A DNA stretch of 64,000 nucleotides from Bacillus sp. CECT 9360 (GCF_918741275.1 NZ_CAKKNA010000017.1:1-64000), one strand, 5' to 3'; positions 1-8,541 are shown, numbered from the stretch's first letter. Notes: generated by a model from the letters alone, not told the origin. A program made the numbers and translations.

Positions 1-353
1 AAAAGCAACTTAAGAAAAGCCTTCCAAACGGCATTTGGAGGGTTATTTGTCGTGTCGTTGAATAGTATATCACGAGCAATACTTCTTTTTAATAAAAAAC
101 TATTGACTCCTATTAGCTGGTTTAGTTGAACAACAAATTCTATTTTTCGTAGCAGTCAAAACCCTATGTTGTAGTAAATGAAGTCATATATTGTACAAAA
201 AAGGATAGATGAAGCAGTTATTGTTCCTGCTAGATCTATCCTTTTCATTTCCCTCATATAATGTCTGACATTCTATCAGAACTCTTTAATGATCTCGAAT
301 GTCAGCATTAACATACCTTTTGATAAAACTCTATGATAAGGATTTTTACATCC
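1..353. other. Left-edge intergenic region, no supported gene
   Basis: I see no convincing coding sequence here. A weak hairpin near 18-47 followed by TTATTT could end a gene that lies to the left. The only strong element is the inverted repeat at 199-245, listed separately. Confidence 0.5.
197..245 (-). terminator. Bidirectional intrinsic terminator downstream of the hemolysin III gene
   Basis: A perfect 12-bp inverted repeat (AAAAGGATAGAT / ATCTATCCTTTT) has an inner AGCAG/CTGCT stem. T-rich tracts lie on both sides, with the longer run (T7) on the minus strand, which matches termination of the gene at 354-1004. Confidence 0.75.
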
Positions 354-1004
354 TTATAAATGAATCGGCAGAACGTAGAACAACACCGCGAAGAAATGTG
401 CAGCTGTGCCGCCGATCACGAACAAATGCCAGACTGCGTGATGAAAAGGGAAACCGCGCCAGACATAAAATACAGCTCCAAGCGTATATAATAACCCGCC
501 TACCATAAGCAGCTGCATTCCGGCAGCCGGAATTGTCGCAGCCATTGGATTCCAGGCGACTACAATTAACCAGCCCATCGCGATATACAGGACAGTGGAA
601 AGATAAAGGAACTTTTTCACAAAGAATGCTTTGAAAACCACCCCGACGAGTGCCACTCCCCAAACGATTCCCAAAAGCGTCCAACCAAGGGCCCCATTCA
701 GTACAATCAGCATAAATGGCGTGTATGTTCCGGCAATGAAAAAGTAAATCGCCGAATGATCAAAAATCTCAAATATATCCTTTGCCTTACCAGGCGGAAA
801 ACTGTGAACGAGCGTTGATGAGGTGTATAGCACGAGCATGCTGACTCCATAGATTGTTGCAGCAACGACATGCCAGGCTGACCCTTCCTGGGCGGAAAAG
901 ATGATCAGGAAAACGAGCGCTGTAATGCTTAGTAACACGCCAATTCCATGGGTGATCGCGTTTACCAATTCTTCTTTTTTAGAATAAACATGAGTATCTG
1001 CCAA
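354..1004 (-). CDS. Hemolysin III family membrane protein (PAQR-like, YplQ-type)
   Basis: A 216-residue integral membrane protein with about seven hydrophobic helices. It matches the hemolysin III/PAQR family in length, in the N-terminal motif KKEELVNAITHGIGVLLS, in the SSTLVHSFPPGKAKDIFEIFDHSAIY-type segment (Ser/His/Asp residues thought to bind metal), and in the C-terminal HHAVWHLFVIGGTAAHFFAV-type segment with its paired histidines. The start is a TTG at 1004, preceded by AAGGAG at 8-nt spacing. It is monocistronic, with its own terminator at 197-245. The name comes from a haemolytic activity reported for a Bacillus cereus homologue. The cellular role is not settled and I do not assign one. 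Confidence 0.85.
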   Translation of the reverse strand: MADTHVYSKKEELVNAITHGIGVLLSITALVFLIIFSAQEGSAWHVVAATIYGVSMLVLYTSSTLVHSFPPGKAKDIFEIFDHSAIYFFIAGTYTPFMLIVLNGALGWTLLGIVWGVALVGVVFKAFFVKKFLYLSTVLYIAMGWLIVVAWNPMAATIPAAGMQLLMVGGLLYTLGAVFYVWRGFPFHHAVWHLFVIGGTAAHFFAVLFYVLPIHL

Positions 1005-1110
1005 AATATCATCTCCTTATTTAGCTTGTTAGAGGAGATTATACCCCCATTATCATACAGTTAATTATAACCTAACTCTTTACCACTTTAAAGAAAAGAA
1101 TGATATGATG

Positions 1111-2346
1111 CTAGGTCTGAATATGGTTTGAAAGATTCCGTTCGAAAGTCTTTCTTTTTTTCAGTTGGGAATAAACAATCAGAAACAGTGGCACACCAAA
1201 GACTGCGGTTGCACTGAGCGTGCCAAATAGCAACAGCGGCTGCCCAGCTCCGAAGTGACCAAGCAATACCCCTCCAAACCAAGGACCGATTACATTTCCC
1301 AAACCGCTAAAGCCCAATGCACCGAAATAGGTTCCCTTTATAGCCGGATCCGCTAGTTCGTCAATGAACAAATCAGTCATCGAAAACATAAGTACTTCCC
1401 CAATCGTGAACAGTACAATGATCAAGATAAAAGCGGGAATACTTTTGGCATAAGCAAATCCGATAAGCCCTAAGCAAATGATTAAATTTCCAGCTGCAAT
1501 CGACAGAATAGACGGAAACCTCTTGCTGATGGCCACGATTGGATATTGGATGATTATGACCAGCAGGGCATTTAACGTTAACAAATAAGAAAAGACAGCC
1601 ACTCCATTTTCAAAGCTTTCTGATGAGGAGAAGAATTGCGGGAGCGTGGAATTAAACTGTGAAAAGCCGGTAATCGATAGAATTAAAGCCACTAATGCCA
1701 GCGTGAAGGTTTTATCTCGATTAATCACTCCTGCTGCCTCTCTCATTGTGATTCGATTTTTTAAATCAACGGTTTTATCTTGATGGTTTTTTAATGAAAC
1801 AATCAGTGATAGCCCATACAATGTATAAATGATACCAGCCACGTAGAACGAAGACATAGAGTCGGCGGAACCCAATTTCAAGCCCAACAGTGGTCCGAAG
1901 GTGACTCCAACGTTGATTGCTGTATATCTTAAATTAAAGATGAGCAGCCTGTTCTTAGGCTCGGTAATATCAGAGAGCAAGGCCCTGGATGCCGGTTCAA
2001 ACAGGGCTCGGCACAAGCCGTTTAATGAATTCATAATAAAAAAGGCCAGAATCGTTTTTGAAAAGCCGTAACCTGCAAACACAGCCGCCCACATAAAGAT
2101 CGATAAAATTAAAATCCTTTTCCGGCCGAACCGGTCCGACAGATACCCCCCGAGGAAACTCGCCAACACTCCGACAAGGGCACTCACAGCGACAATCGCA
2201 CCAGTCATCGCCGGAGAGACGCCGAGTGACTTCGTCAAATAAATCGCCAAAAACGGCATGCTCATCGAAGTCGCCATCCTGCCAAACATCGTACCGATAA
2301 TAATATTCCAGCCAATCGGGCCGACATCTGTCATTAACTTTTTCAT
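1111..2346 (-). CDS. MFS transporter (drug/metabolite exporter type)
   Basis: A 411-residue protein with about 12 membrane segments. The loop 2-3 signature GGYLSDRFGRKRILIL sits near residues 66-81, which is diagnostic of the major facilitator superfamily. LFEPASRALLSDITEPKNR follows TM4, as in DHA1-type proton antiporters. The substrate cannot be read from sequence; multidrug or small-molecule efflux is the usual role. ATG is preceded by AAAGAGG. A perfect inverted repeat just upstream (2370-2388) looks like a repressor operator, so the gene is probably inducible. It has no operon partner, and the next genes upstream belong to the LXG cluster. Confidence 0.85.
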   Translation of the reverse strand: MKKLMTDVGPIGWNIIIGTMFGRMATSMSMPFLAIYLTKSLGVSPAMTGAIVAVSALVGVLASFLGGYLSDRFGRKRILILSIFMWAAVFAGYGFSKTILAFFIMNSLNGLCRALFEPASRALLSDITEPKNRLLIFNLRYTAINVGVTFGPLLGLKLGSADSMSSFYVAGIIYTLYGLSLIVSLKNHQDKTVDLKNRITMREAAGVINRDKTFTLALVALILSITGFSQFNSTLPQFFSSSESFENGVAVFSYLLTLNALLVIIIQYPIVAISKRFPSILSIAAGNLIICLGLIGFAYAKSIPAFILIIVLFTIGEVLMFSMTDLFIDELADPAIKGTYFGALGFSGLGNVIGPWFGGVLLGHFGAGQPLLLFGTLSATAVFGVPLFLIVYSQLKKRKTFERNLSNHIQT

Positions 2347-2369
2347 CTAAAGGACCTCTTTCGACTGAC

Positions 2370-2388
2370 TGTTTCGACTATCGAAACA
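2370..2388 (-). promoter_or_regulatory. Inverted-repeat operator candidate for the MFS gene
   Basis: TGTTTCG-N5-CGAAACA is a perfect 7+5+7 dyad lying just upstream of the MFS ribosome binding site. This position and geometry are typical of TetR- or MarR-type repressor sites next to efflux genes. No regulator gene is adjacent, so the regulator is unknown. Confidence 0.5.
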
Positions 2389-2777
2389 AATAGTGTTTTC
2401 TGAATTTTAGTCCTTTGAGAATGTTTCGTCAATAGGGTAATGGCAAAAATGAAAAAGCCCTTACATGGACCAATTGTAGTAATCCCGTTCTGCCATGTAT
2501 AATGCAAACATTGAACTTACGCAGCCTTTAATAAAAACGACCTTAGCACCAATGCGAAGAAAAAAACGAAATAACGATGTACAGCAGGTGAAAAGGCATA
2601 TTGTAGCGAAAATAACCATTTATAAAAATACTTGATACATAACCTGCACGTAATAATAGGGTGCCGCCATGCATACTTAAAATTCGTCAATTCATCCCTT
2701 ACATAGGATTTCCCTCGAAATGTCATGTGCATAATATCGAAATTCATCATATCAAATCCGGTCCTTGAAATATTTTT
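2389..2777. other. Intergenic region between the MFS gene and the LXG operon
   Basis: No supported gene. A 77-codon minus-strand frame (2517-2750) has no visible ribosome binding site and no recognisable family, and I treat it as chance or a remnant. An imperfect hairpin at about 2448-2505 (ACATGG/CCATGT), followed on the minus strand by a T-rich tract, may terminate the LXG operon. Confidence 0.4.
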
Positions 2778-3578
2778 CTACATTGCGTATGATGCCACCG
2801 TACTGACACCAGCCAATAGATCGTCCCATTCCTCTGAAGGTGCGAGATGGATATGAACCGGCTTGGTTGGATTGTCCGTGTATTCAGCAAGCCAAATACC
2901 ATTAGGAGATGGCAGGAAAAAAACGATATTTTCCAAGTATGGATCTTTTTCATAATGCGGTATGTTGAAATACGAGATGTTGTATAGCGACCATTGTTCA
3001 TTTTCGAGATCCGATATGAATTTATTGAAGCTTGTTTCTTCTTCAATAGAGAATGATGACATCTTTCGAACTTTTTTTATTCGATTTTTGTCACTTAATA
3101 AATCAAACGCCTCGTCAGTTATTATAAATTCTTCTTTTATATGTGATTGATCGATTTCAAAGGAATAATAATCATTGATCTGTTCACTTATTTCTTTTGC
3201 TCCTATGTATGAAAATTCATGTATGATATCTTTATGGATAATATGGCGTAACCATTTTTCTCCCTCAAAATGATGGATCATTAATGCACTTTCCCTTGGA
3301 TAATCTGAACAACGAATCATCCATTTCGCTTCAACATAACTCTTTATGAAAGCTTGCATATCTTCCGTTAGAGGAACTTCATCATTGGCAAACTTTTCAT
3401 CATCCCAAATTTGCTTAAGCATTAGTTGATGGGTAGTGGCTTCCATAATAGCTTCCCATTCTTTCGAACTCTTTTTTCCAAGTGTTTCTTCGGCTACCCC
3501 TTTAGCTACGTGAGGGTATCCACACATAGTCACCAGTAAAGTTAACTCCTCTGTTGTACATGTCAATAAGAATTGCAT
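2778..3578 (-). CDS. Uncharacterised protein of the LXG toxin operon
   Basis: A 266-residue, predicted soluble acidic protein with no signal peptide or membrane segment. It lies 40 bp downstream of the immunity candidate, in the same orientation, so it is probably the last gene of the toxin operon. The N-terminus (CTTEELTLLVTMCG) and mixed alpha/beta composition are loosely reminiscent of EspG-type ESX chaperones, but I cannot support that beyond a hint. Alternatives are a second immunity protein or a toxin-specific adaptor. Function not assigned. Confidence 0.55.
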   Translation of the reverse strand: MQFLLTCTTEELTLLVTMCGYPHVAKGVAEETLGKKSSKEWEAIMEATTHQLMLKQIWDDEKFANDEVPLTEDMQAFIKSYVEAKWMIRCSDYPRESALMIHHFEGEKWLRHIIHKDIIHEFSYIGAKEISEQINDYYSFEIDQSHIKEEFIITDEAFDLLSDKNRIKKVRKMSSFSIEEETSFNKFISDLENEQWSLYNISYFNIPHYEKDPYLENIVFFLPSPNGIWLAEYTDNPTKPVHIHLAPSEEWDDLLAGVSTVASYAM

Positions 3579-3618
3579 TCTTTATCCCTCCTTCACTCTA
3601 TAACGCGATGATGTTCAT

Positions 3619-3948
3619 CTAAAAAAGGTTAAAAATATATTTAATACTTTGATACACGATAATACATACAATTCCCGATAAAATTAATATTCCAAAAAAA
3701 TAAATCTTCCTTAGAAACCAATTATATTTTCTTAATCTTTTATAGAAATGGTAGCCAAAGCCAAACAAAGCATTACTTACAAAGTTTATCACTTTTTCAC
3801 CCTTTGATTCAGGGATTTCATAATAACCCCATTCAAAATACTCCATCATGGTTTCCCCTAATAATAAGATAGTCACCGCATACGCAAACTGTGCTCCCAC
3901 AAAAATAAGATAAAAAGTCTCAAAGTAATATAAAAAATCCTCAACCAA
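3619..3948 (-). CDS. Small membrane protein, candidate immunity protein for the LXG toxin
   Basis: A 109-residue protein with a hydrophobic N-terminal segment (about residues 7-33) and a C-terminal membrane helix (about 82-106, IYFFGILILSGIVCIIVYQS). A basic stretch, FYKRLRKYNWFLRK, lies between them. It starts about 50 bp downstream of the LXG toxin stop, the usual immunity-gene position. A membrane-embedded immunity protein fits a toxin with a glycine-zipper, pore-type C-terminus; the S. aureus TspA/TsaI and Streptococcus TelE/TipE pairs are the precedent. No sequence family was recognised. The immunity role is inferred from position and topology. Confidence 0.6.
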   Translation of the reverse strand: MVEDFLYYFETFYLIFVGAQFAYAVTILLLGETMMEYFEWGYYEIPESKGEKVINFVSNALFGFGYHFYKRLRKYNWFLRKIYFFGILILSGIVCIIVYQSIKYIFNLF

Positions 3949-3999
3949 AGTAAATTTCTCCTTATTTTCGATAATTTCGTTTTAATTCATTAAATCTTG

Positions 4000-5544
4000 T
4001 TATTTCAACCAACTGCCGATGGACTTGAGAGTACCCTTTGGATCAGAAATACCCTTACTAACAATTTTACCTAATTTACCGCCCGCTTCTTTGATTTTTC
4101 CACCATACTTGGAACTTATAGCAGCGCCAGCTAAACCTCCTACTGCTCCCCCCACAACGATACCGACCGGACCTCCTATGCTTCCTATCGTTGCTCCAAC
4201 TTTGGCTCCTGCACCTACTGCTGCTAAATCTGTTACAGTTCCAGCAAAAAACCTACCAAATTTTTCTCCCTTCTCCATGCTTCTGTTATTTGAATCCGTA
4301 AATTCTCCTAAGTTTGAAGCCACAGTAATTATATTGCCTGCCACCGGAACTCTCTTAGCTGTTCTAGCAAGTCCCTTCGCGTTTGCAGTCTTCTCAATTG
4401 CCTCCTTCACACCAGCCTTAAATCTTTCAACAGTGTATTTCCTAAAACTACTCCCTTTTTGAATCCCAACCATATTCTTAGGGTAACCGGCGGCGAACTT
4501 AATCAAATCAGAAGGGGTCCTAAATGAAGCAGCTACTTTTTGAATTCCTCTGAGTACAGAATTGGAGGGGTTTGACCTTTGAAGCTCCAAGAACTTTTTT
4601 GCCAGCCAATTGCTATAATTGCCACGGCTGGTCCATGAATCTGCCGCTCGGACAGAGAAGCGATAATCGCCCCTGATTTTCTGCATTAAAGTCGGTTTTC
4701 CGCCTATATATCTAACTTTATGGGTTTTTGCAAACACTCCAGACATTAATACGGATGCCGTTTGTGAAGCTAACAGGATTTCATCCCCGGTACTCAATTG
4801 ATCATCAACCCAGGACAAAGGACCTATCACATTTGATAAAGCATGATTTCTATTAGCATCCTCAAATGTCTCCGTCAGTTTATTGTATGAAGGGTTTTCG
4901 GATAAACTGCCTGATTTGTATGTACTGATATTTAAGTTGCCGGATTTGAACCTGGATTCTATTGCGGCAATATAATCCATAATAATATTGGATTCAGTTT
5001 GTAACAGATTTAATCCATCACTGTGCTTTTTATCAAAATCTATCAACTTCTCGATTGTTACTTTCCTTTTCTCTTGGGCATCTTGAATCATTTTCTGGAA
5101 AGAATCGTCATTAAGCCGAGTTATTGCGACAATGTCAGCTACTTCATTGAGATGCCCGTTCACTTCATTCGTTAGCTCGTTTGTTATGTTGTTTACTTTG
5201 TTCAATGCTTGTTTAAGATCTTGTTCCAGAAAGCTTTGCAAAATAAAACCGTTATTATTGGGTTCCAGTTCATCCAATTCCTGATCCATCTTCGTTACGG
5301 CTTCTTCATAATAATCCGTAAATGTTTTAAAGAATTGCAGAAAGGGCAGATGGCATTCGTTATAGAAATCCAGGATGGCATCAGCGCCTTTTCCTGCAAA
5401 CAGGTGGTTCATACCGATTAAGTCACTAATGCTTTTATGGATTCCCTCAGCCTGCTCCTTTTGAGAGTTTAAAATCTTTCGGGTTTCTGTCAAGCCACTT
5501 TCTAAACTATTGACATCTAAGACTTTCATTTCCCTTTTTAACAC
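4000..5544 (-). CDS. LXG-domain type VII secretion toxin with glycine-zipper C-terminus
   Basis: A 514-residue protein. Residues about 6-210 form the helical LXG domain: the start MKVLDVNSLESGL is typical, and GMNHLFAGKGADAI near 44-57 contains the L-x-G element. The C-terminal 75 residues are Gly/Ala-rich (about 442-482, repeating GxxxG spacing such as GGAVGGLAGAA) followed by a basic tail. This resembles membrane-inserting glycine-zipper toxins such as TspA and TelE rather than a nuclease. The frame opens with GTG at 5544 behind AGGA, 5 residues before the family-typical Met. Two helper genes precede it and a membrane immunity candidate follows. Export would need the YukBA/Esx machinery, which is not in this window. 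Family assignment is firm; the pore mechanism is inference. Confidence 0.85.
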   Translation of the reverse strand: MLKREMKVLDVNSLESGLTETRKILNSQKEQAEGIHKSISDLIGMNHLFAGKGADAILDFYNECHLPFLQFFKTFTDYYEEAVTKMDQELDELEPNNNGFILQSFLEQDLKQALNKVNNITNELTNEVNGHLNEVADIVAITRLNDDSFQKMIQDAQEKRKVTIEKLIDFDKKHSDGLNLLQTESNIIMDYIAAIESRFKSGNLNISTYKSGSLSENPSYNKLTETFEDANRNHALSNVIGPLSWVDDQLSTGDEILLASQTASVLMSGVFAKTHKVRYIGGKPTLMQKIRGDYRFSVRAADSWTSRGNYSNWLAKKFLELQRSNPSNSVLRGIQKVAASFRTPSDLIKFAAGYPKNMVGIQKGSSFRKYTVERFKAGVKEAIEKTANAKGLARTAKRVPVAGNIITVASNLGEFTDSNNRSMEKGEKFGRFFAGTVTDLAAVGAGAKVGATIGSIGGPVGIVVGGAVGGLAGAAISSKYGGKIKEAGGKLGKIVSKGISDPKGTLKSIGSWLK

Positions 5545-5552
5545 CTCACTTC

Positions 5553-5831
5553 CTACATGTTATTTATAGTGCTAGCGACTTGTTCATCAGCACGGCTTAA
5601 GGTTTCCGCAGAAATGACAGTGGCGTCAACATTGGACAATAGTATTCTTTGATATGTTTCCATTGCTTGCTGCATTGTTCTATTGATCTCGTTCATTGTT
5701 GATACAACATTAAGCTGGTTTCGCGGTCCAACTTCAGTTGGATAAGCAGTCTCCAGATTGGTTGCTGCAGATTTAATATTTGCTAACGCTTCAGTAATGG
5801 CTTCAATTCTGAGATTAATTTCTCCACTCAT
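5553..5831 (-). CDS. YwqI/DUF5344-family LXG helper protein
   Basis: A 92-residue, almost entirely helical protein, starting MSGEINLRIEAITEAL. Its size and sequence resemble B. subtilis YwqI (DUF5344), WXG100-like partners that pair with a YwqH-type protein and the LXG domain to form the export-competent complex. It ends 8 bp before the LXG toxin GTG and follows the YwqH-like gene by 18 bp, so the three are translationally linked. No catalytic features. A targeting role for the downstream toxin follows from work on LXG-associated helper proteins. Confidence 0.75.
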   Translation of the reverse strand: MSGEINLRIEAITEALANIKSAATNLETAYPTEVGPRNQLNVVSTMNEINRTMQQAMETYQRILLSNVDATVISAETLSRADEQVASTINNM

Positions 5832-5849
5832 TTTCCCACTTCCTTCCGC

Positions 5850-6230
5850 TTATTTTACTCGACGTCTTTCCATTTCTCTTTCTCTTTCAAGTCGTTCCTG
5901 CTCTTTTTGATAAGCAATCCGCTCGCGCAGGTCCTCCATTTCAATATCCATTCTTGAAATGGCGTTTTCCACTGTGCTGATCGCGTTTTCCAGCTGGCGC
6001 TGTCCGAGATCATTATAATAAAAAAGAATGCCTTCCCTTCTCAGATCATCGAATTCCGAAGCCCATTTTCCGTGCCAGGTATCCGGCGAGAGTTCAGGTT
6101 CGGTACACAGTCTCGTATAGTTGATAAATTCATCCTGGCTACCGTCCAGTCTGCTCTTGCAGGTTATCAATCTCCTTTGTTGTTCCTGCTTTTCTGCCAG
6201 GCGTTCATATAAGTAATCCAACAAAATCAA
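5850..6230 (-). CDS. YwqH/DUF5082-family LXG helper protein
   Basis: A 126-residue protein forming a helical hairpin and coiled coil. The C-terminal third is a highly charged helix rich in Glu/Arg (YQKEQERLEREREME). The central WHGKWASEFDDLRREG segment is WXG-like, typical of the YwqH (DUF5082) family encoded first in B. subtilis LXG operons. A strong purine-rich ribosome binding site (AAAGGGGGG) precedes the start, and no gene precedes it, so this is the first cistron. Inferred to act with the next gene as a targeting pair for the LXG toxin. Confidence 0.75.
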   Translation of the reverse strand: MILLDYLYERLAEKQEQQRRLITCKSRLDGSQDEFINYTRLCTEPELSPDTWHGKWASEFDDLRREGILFYYNDLGQRQLENAISTVENAISRMDIEMEDLRERIAYQKEQERLEREREMERRRVK

Positions 6231-6525
6231 TTTCCCCCCTTTTTGCTCAAACTGTTATGTACTGTATGTACGATAAAACTGCAAAAATATAGTCATTTTA
6301 TAATATATCATGTAGAAATTTTGGAGTAATGGGTGTTATGGATTATTTTTCCTGTAAAATAATCACCGACTTTAATCCTAATTCATAATACAAAATGCCT
6401 GTCTGCGGTCTTTGTTTTCTTGTAGAATAAGGCATAATTTAATACTTTTATTCCAATTTATGCCTGTCTTTTGGTCATTACCCAAATTTTCGATTGTTTA
6501 AACTGCAATAGGTTAAATGGGCGTA
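6231..6525. other. Upstream region of the LXG operon
   Basis: AT-rich, with no gene. It should hold the promoter of the minus-strand LXG operon. TATAAT-like stretches occur at about 6299-6310, but I cannot choose a -35/-10 pair with confidence. Confidence 0.4.
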
Positions 6526-6572
6526 GAAAAACCGATATCTGCTATAATAGCGAAAATAGCAGATACCGGTTT
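6526..6572 (-). terminator. Intrinsic terminator of the GNAT gene
   Basis: A 17-bp stem with a single mismatch (arms 6529-6545 and 6556-6572; ends AAACCG / CGGTTT) is followed on the minus strand by T5. It lies just past the stop at 6588. Confidence 0.8.
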
Positions 6573-6587
6573 ATATATGTAGGACTT

Positions 6588-7169
6588 CTAATTCAAGAGA
6601 TTCTTTTTCGTTTCATTCCATTCTTCACGAATCATTCCCATTCGAATCGAATCATAATAATACCCATCGTAATAGCGGCATTTTCTCATCCTTCCCTCCA
6701 TTTGCATTCCCACTTTTTTTGCAGCTGCCATCATTCGTTCATTGCCTGACCATGTGGTCAAGCCTACTCTTTCAATCTCTAGGTTGTGAAACAAATAATC
6801 GATATATAATTTCAGCGCCTCTGTTCCATAGCCTCCGTTCCAATATTCCGGCTTGTAGATTGTAATCCCGATTTCCAGCCAGCGAGTGCTTTCATTTTCC
6901 CAATAGTAGACAATCGTGCCGATTATGTCTGATTGAACCTGGATTAACAGGTGTGAATATACTCCCGCCACTTGATCCGCTGCCGCACGCTTTGCTTGAT
7001 TTTCTTTGAATTGTGGAAGGTCCATATTCTCATAAGGAAAATAAGGGGCGTCCCATTTTTTCCACGCTGGTTTATCTTCCCCATGCCGCAATTGCCAGAG
7101 CGTCCCCAACTCTTCACTTTTTATATTCCGCAATATAACCTTTTTCCCTCTAAGAAAGAGATCCTGCAA
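6588..7169 (-). CDS. GNAT-family N-acetyltransferase (RimJ/RimL/SpeG-like)
   Basis: A 193-residue cytoplasmic acetyltransferase. The order of elements is that of the RimL-type GNAT group: an N-terminal LRGKKVILRNIKSEEL start, IGTIVYYW (beta 4), the acetyl-CoA loop region WNGGYGTEALKLYIDYLF near 108-125, and the late GNERMMAAAKKVGMQMEG segment near 144-161 with the family-typical Asn. The substrate may be a ribosomal protein, an antibiotic or a polyamine; it cannot be told. It stands alone with its own terminator. Confidence 0.85.
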   Translation of the reverse strand: MQDLFLRGKKVILRNIKSEELGTLWQLRHGEDKPAWKKWDAPYFPYENMDLPQFKENQAKRAAADQVAGVYSHLLIQVQSDIIGTIVYYWENESTRWLEIGITIYKPEYWNGGYGTEALKLYIDYLFHNLEIERVGLTTWSGNERMMAAAKKVGMQMEGRMRKCRYYDGYYYDSIRMGMIREEWNETKKNLLN

Positions 7170-7194
7170 ACGATCATCCCCCAGTATTTGATTG

Positions 7195-7596
7195 TTACCC
7201 TTTCACAAGCTTCACATAAAAATGCCGATCCCGCGGGCCGTCGAATTCGCAAAAATAAATGCCCTGCCATGTTCCAAGCACCAGGTTCCCTTTCTCGATG
7301 ATGACATGCTGCGAGGAACCGACCGTGCTTGCTTTCATGTGTGCAGCGGTGTTCCCTTCCTCGTGCAAATCCATCGTATGGTTCCATGGATATACTTCAT
7401 CAAACCTGCGAAGCATGTCCCGTTTCACATCGGGATCCGCATTTTCATTGATTGTAATCCCGGCCGTTGTATGCGGGCAAAAGACGATCGCGATTCCTGT
7501 TTCAATGCCTGCCTCGTCAATCAGCCGCTGCACCTCGGCCGTAATATCTTTCATCTCGTCACGCTTGTTTGTCGTTAACGTCATCTTCTTCAACAT
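7195..7596 (-). CDS. YjbQ/UPF0047 family protein (secondary thiamine-phosphate synthase-like)
   Basis: A 133-residue protein of the YjbQ family. Diagnostic features are [25 protein letters not shown] sequence (about 35-55) with its His and Glu, and [41 protein letters not shown] sequence near the end. The family forms trimers with a metal-like site. A weak thiamine-phosphate synthase activity was reported for E. coli YjbQ, but the physiological role is unclear. Full length for the family. It lies 37 bp downstream of the glyoxalase-like gene, so the two may be cotranscribed. Confidence 0.85.
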   Translation of the reverse strand: MLKKMTLTTNKRDEMKDITAEVQRLIDEAGIETGIAIVFCPHTTAGITINENADPDVKRDMLRRFDEVYPWNHTMDLHEEGNTAAHMKASTVGSSQHVIIEKGNLVLGTWQGIYFCEFDGPRDRHFYVKLVKG

Positions 7597-7633
7597 CCTG
7601 TCCGCCTCCTAACTTTTTGTGTTTTTCATTTAG

Positions 7634-8425
7634 CTAGAGCCTGTATAATCCGCCAAATATCTCGACCGTCTCACTCTCTTCATTTCCGTCAAAAGTGACC
7701 AGAAAAGGTCGCTCTCCTTTTTTGGCAAGAAGCTCGTTTATATACTCATTCCCGCCCGGTTCGATAAAAATCAGCTCGGTCTCTCCAATAGCAATGCTTT
7801 TGCAAAAGCTGCCCAGCCTCTTATCCATATATGCTTCACCTGCTTGTATATTGAGAAGGCGGGACCATTTTTCCGAAGCTGCCTCGATATCCTCTACCCC
7901 AAAATGGACGGATGAAATCTTTCTCCCGGCCTGTTTTTCCGGGATAATTCCCGACTGCTTCATTTCTGAAAACCGTTTTTCATCATCCCCGCTCCATTCA
8001 ATAAAAAACGGATAAGGCAATCCCGGGTTCTCTTCTTCGATGAATAGCATCTTCCATTTCAGCATATCGCCATTATCTCTTCTTCTTTCCGCATGTATGA
8101 CAGAACTCGTTTGTATGCCTTTGTGTTCCAGGTCTTCTTTCTGTTTTTCAATGCCATCTGTGCGCAGACAGACCTGGCCGAATCCTTCCTGGTCCTGGAT
8201 AAGCAGCTGAATCAGCGGGTTGGTGGATTTTTCGGCTGTTTCCGTATCTTCAACTGCCAAGAACTCTATGTAACTCAATCCGGCATACAGTAAACTATTA
8301 TAAGTCCCCCACATTTCATGCCTTCCGCCGGACACGCCTTCCCACCCATGAACCTTCATCTGCTTGGCCGCTTCCATAGGGTTACCCTGTATAAAGTGTA
8401 CAAGATGGTCAAAGTATAAAGTCAT
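7634..8425 (-). CDS. VOC superfamily / glyoxalase-like domain protein
   Basis: A 263-residue protein. It starts LYFDHLVHFIQGNPMEAA, the metal-ligand His region of the glyoxalase-like domain, followed by GWEGVSGGRHEMWGTYNSLLY and YIEFLAVED. A second vicinal-oxygen-chelate module begins near ISSVHFGVEDIEAASEKW and ends LIFIEPGG. Bacillus homologues are uncharacterised. A metal-dependent dioxygenase, isomerase or binding role is possible, but nothing shows the substrate. Likely cotranscribed with the YjbQ gene. Confidence 0.75.
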   Translation of the reverse strand: MTLYFDHLVHFIQGNPMEAAKQMKVHGWEGVSGGRHEMWGTYNSLLYAGLSYIEFLAVEDTETAEKSTNPLIQLLIQDQEGFGQVCLRTDGIEKQKEDLEHKGIQTSSVIHAERRRDNGDMLKWKMLFIEEENPGLPYPFFIEWSGDDEKRFSEMKQSGIIPEKQAGRKISSVHFGVEDIEAASEKWSRLLNIQAGEAYMDKRLGSFCKSIAIGETELIFIEPGGNEYINELLAKKGERPFLVTFDGNEESETVEIFGGLYRL

Positions 8426-8501
8426 TCAAATCCTCCTCGAAAAATAGAGTTGATTCATTATCTCATTTTTTCCAGGATTATTCAGCGATGGCGACCATAA
8501 A

Positions 8502-8533
8502 GAAAAAGGGATAAGCTTTAAATCGCTTATCCC
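8502..8533 (-). terminator. Terminator of the fruRKA operon
   Basis: A perfect 9-bp stem (GGGATAAGC / GCTTATCCC, arms 8508-8516 and 8525-8533) with an 8-nt loop is followed by T5 on the minus strand, just past the fruA stop. Confidence 0.9.
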
Positions 8534-8541
8534 TGCATTCA

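Noticed and set aside
2517-2750. 77-codon minus-strand frame downstream of the LXG operon
   Set aside because: No ribosome binding site, odd composition and no recognisable family; probably chance or a gene remnant.
7192-7612. Several overlapping plus-strand frames opposite the YjbQ gene
   Set aside because: Antisense shadows of a conserved gene with no start signals.
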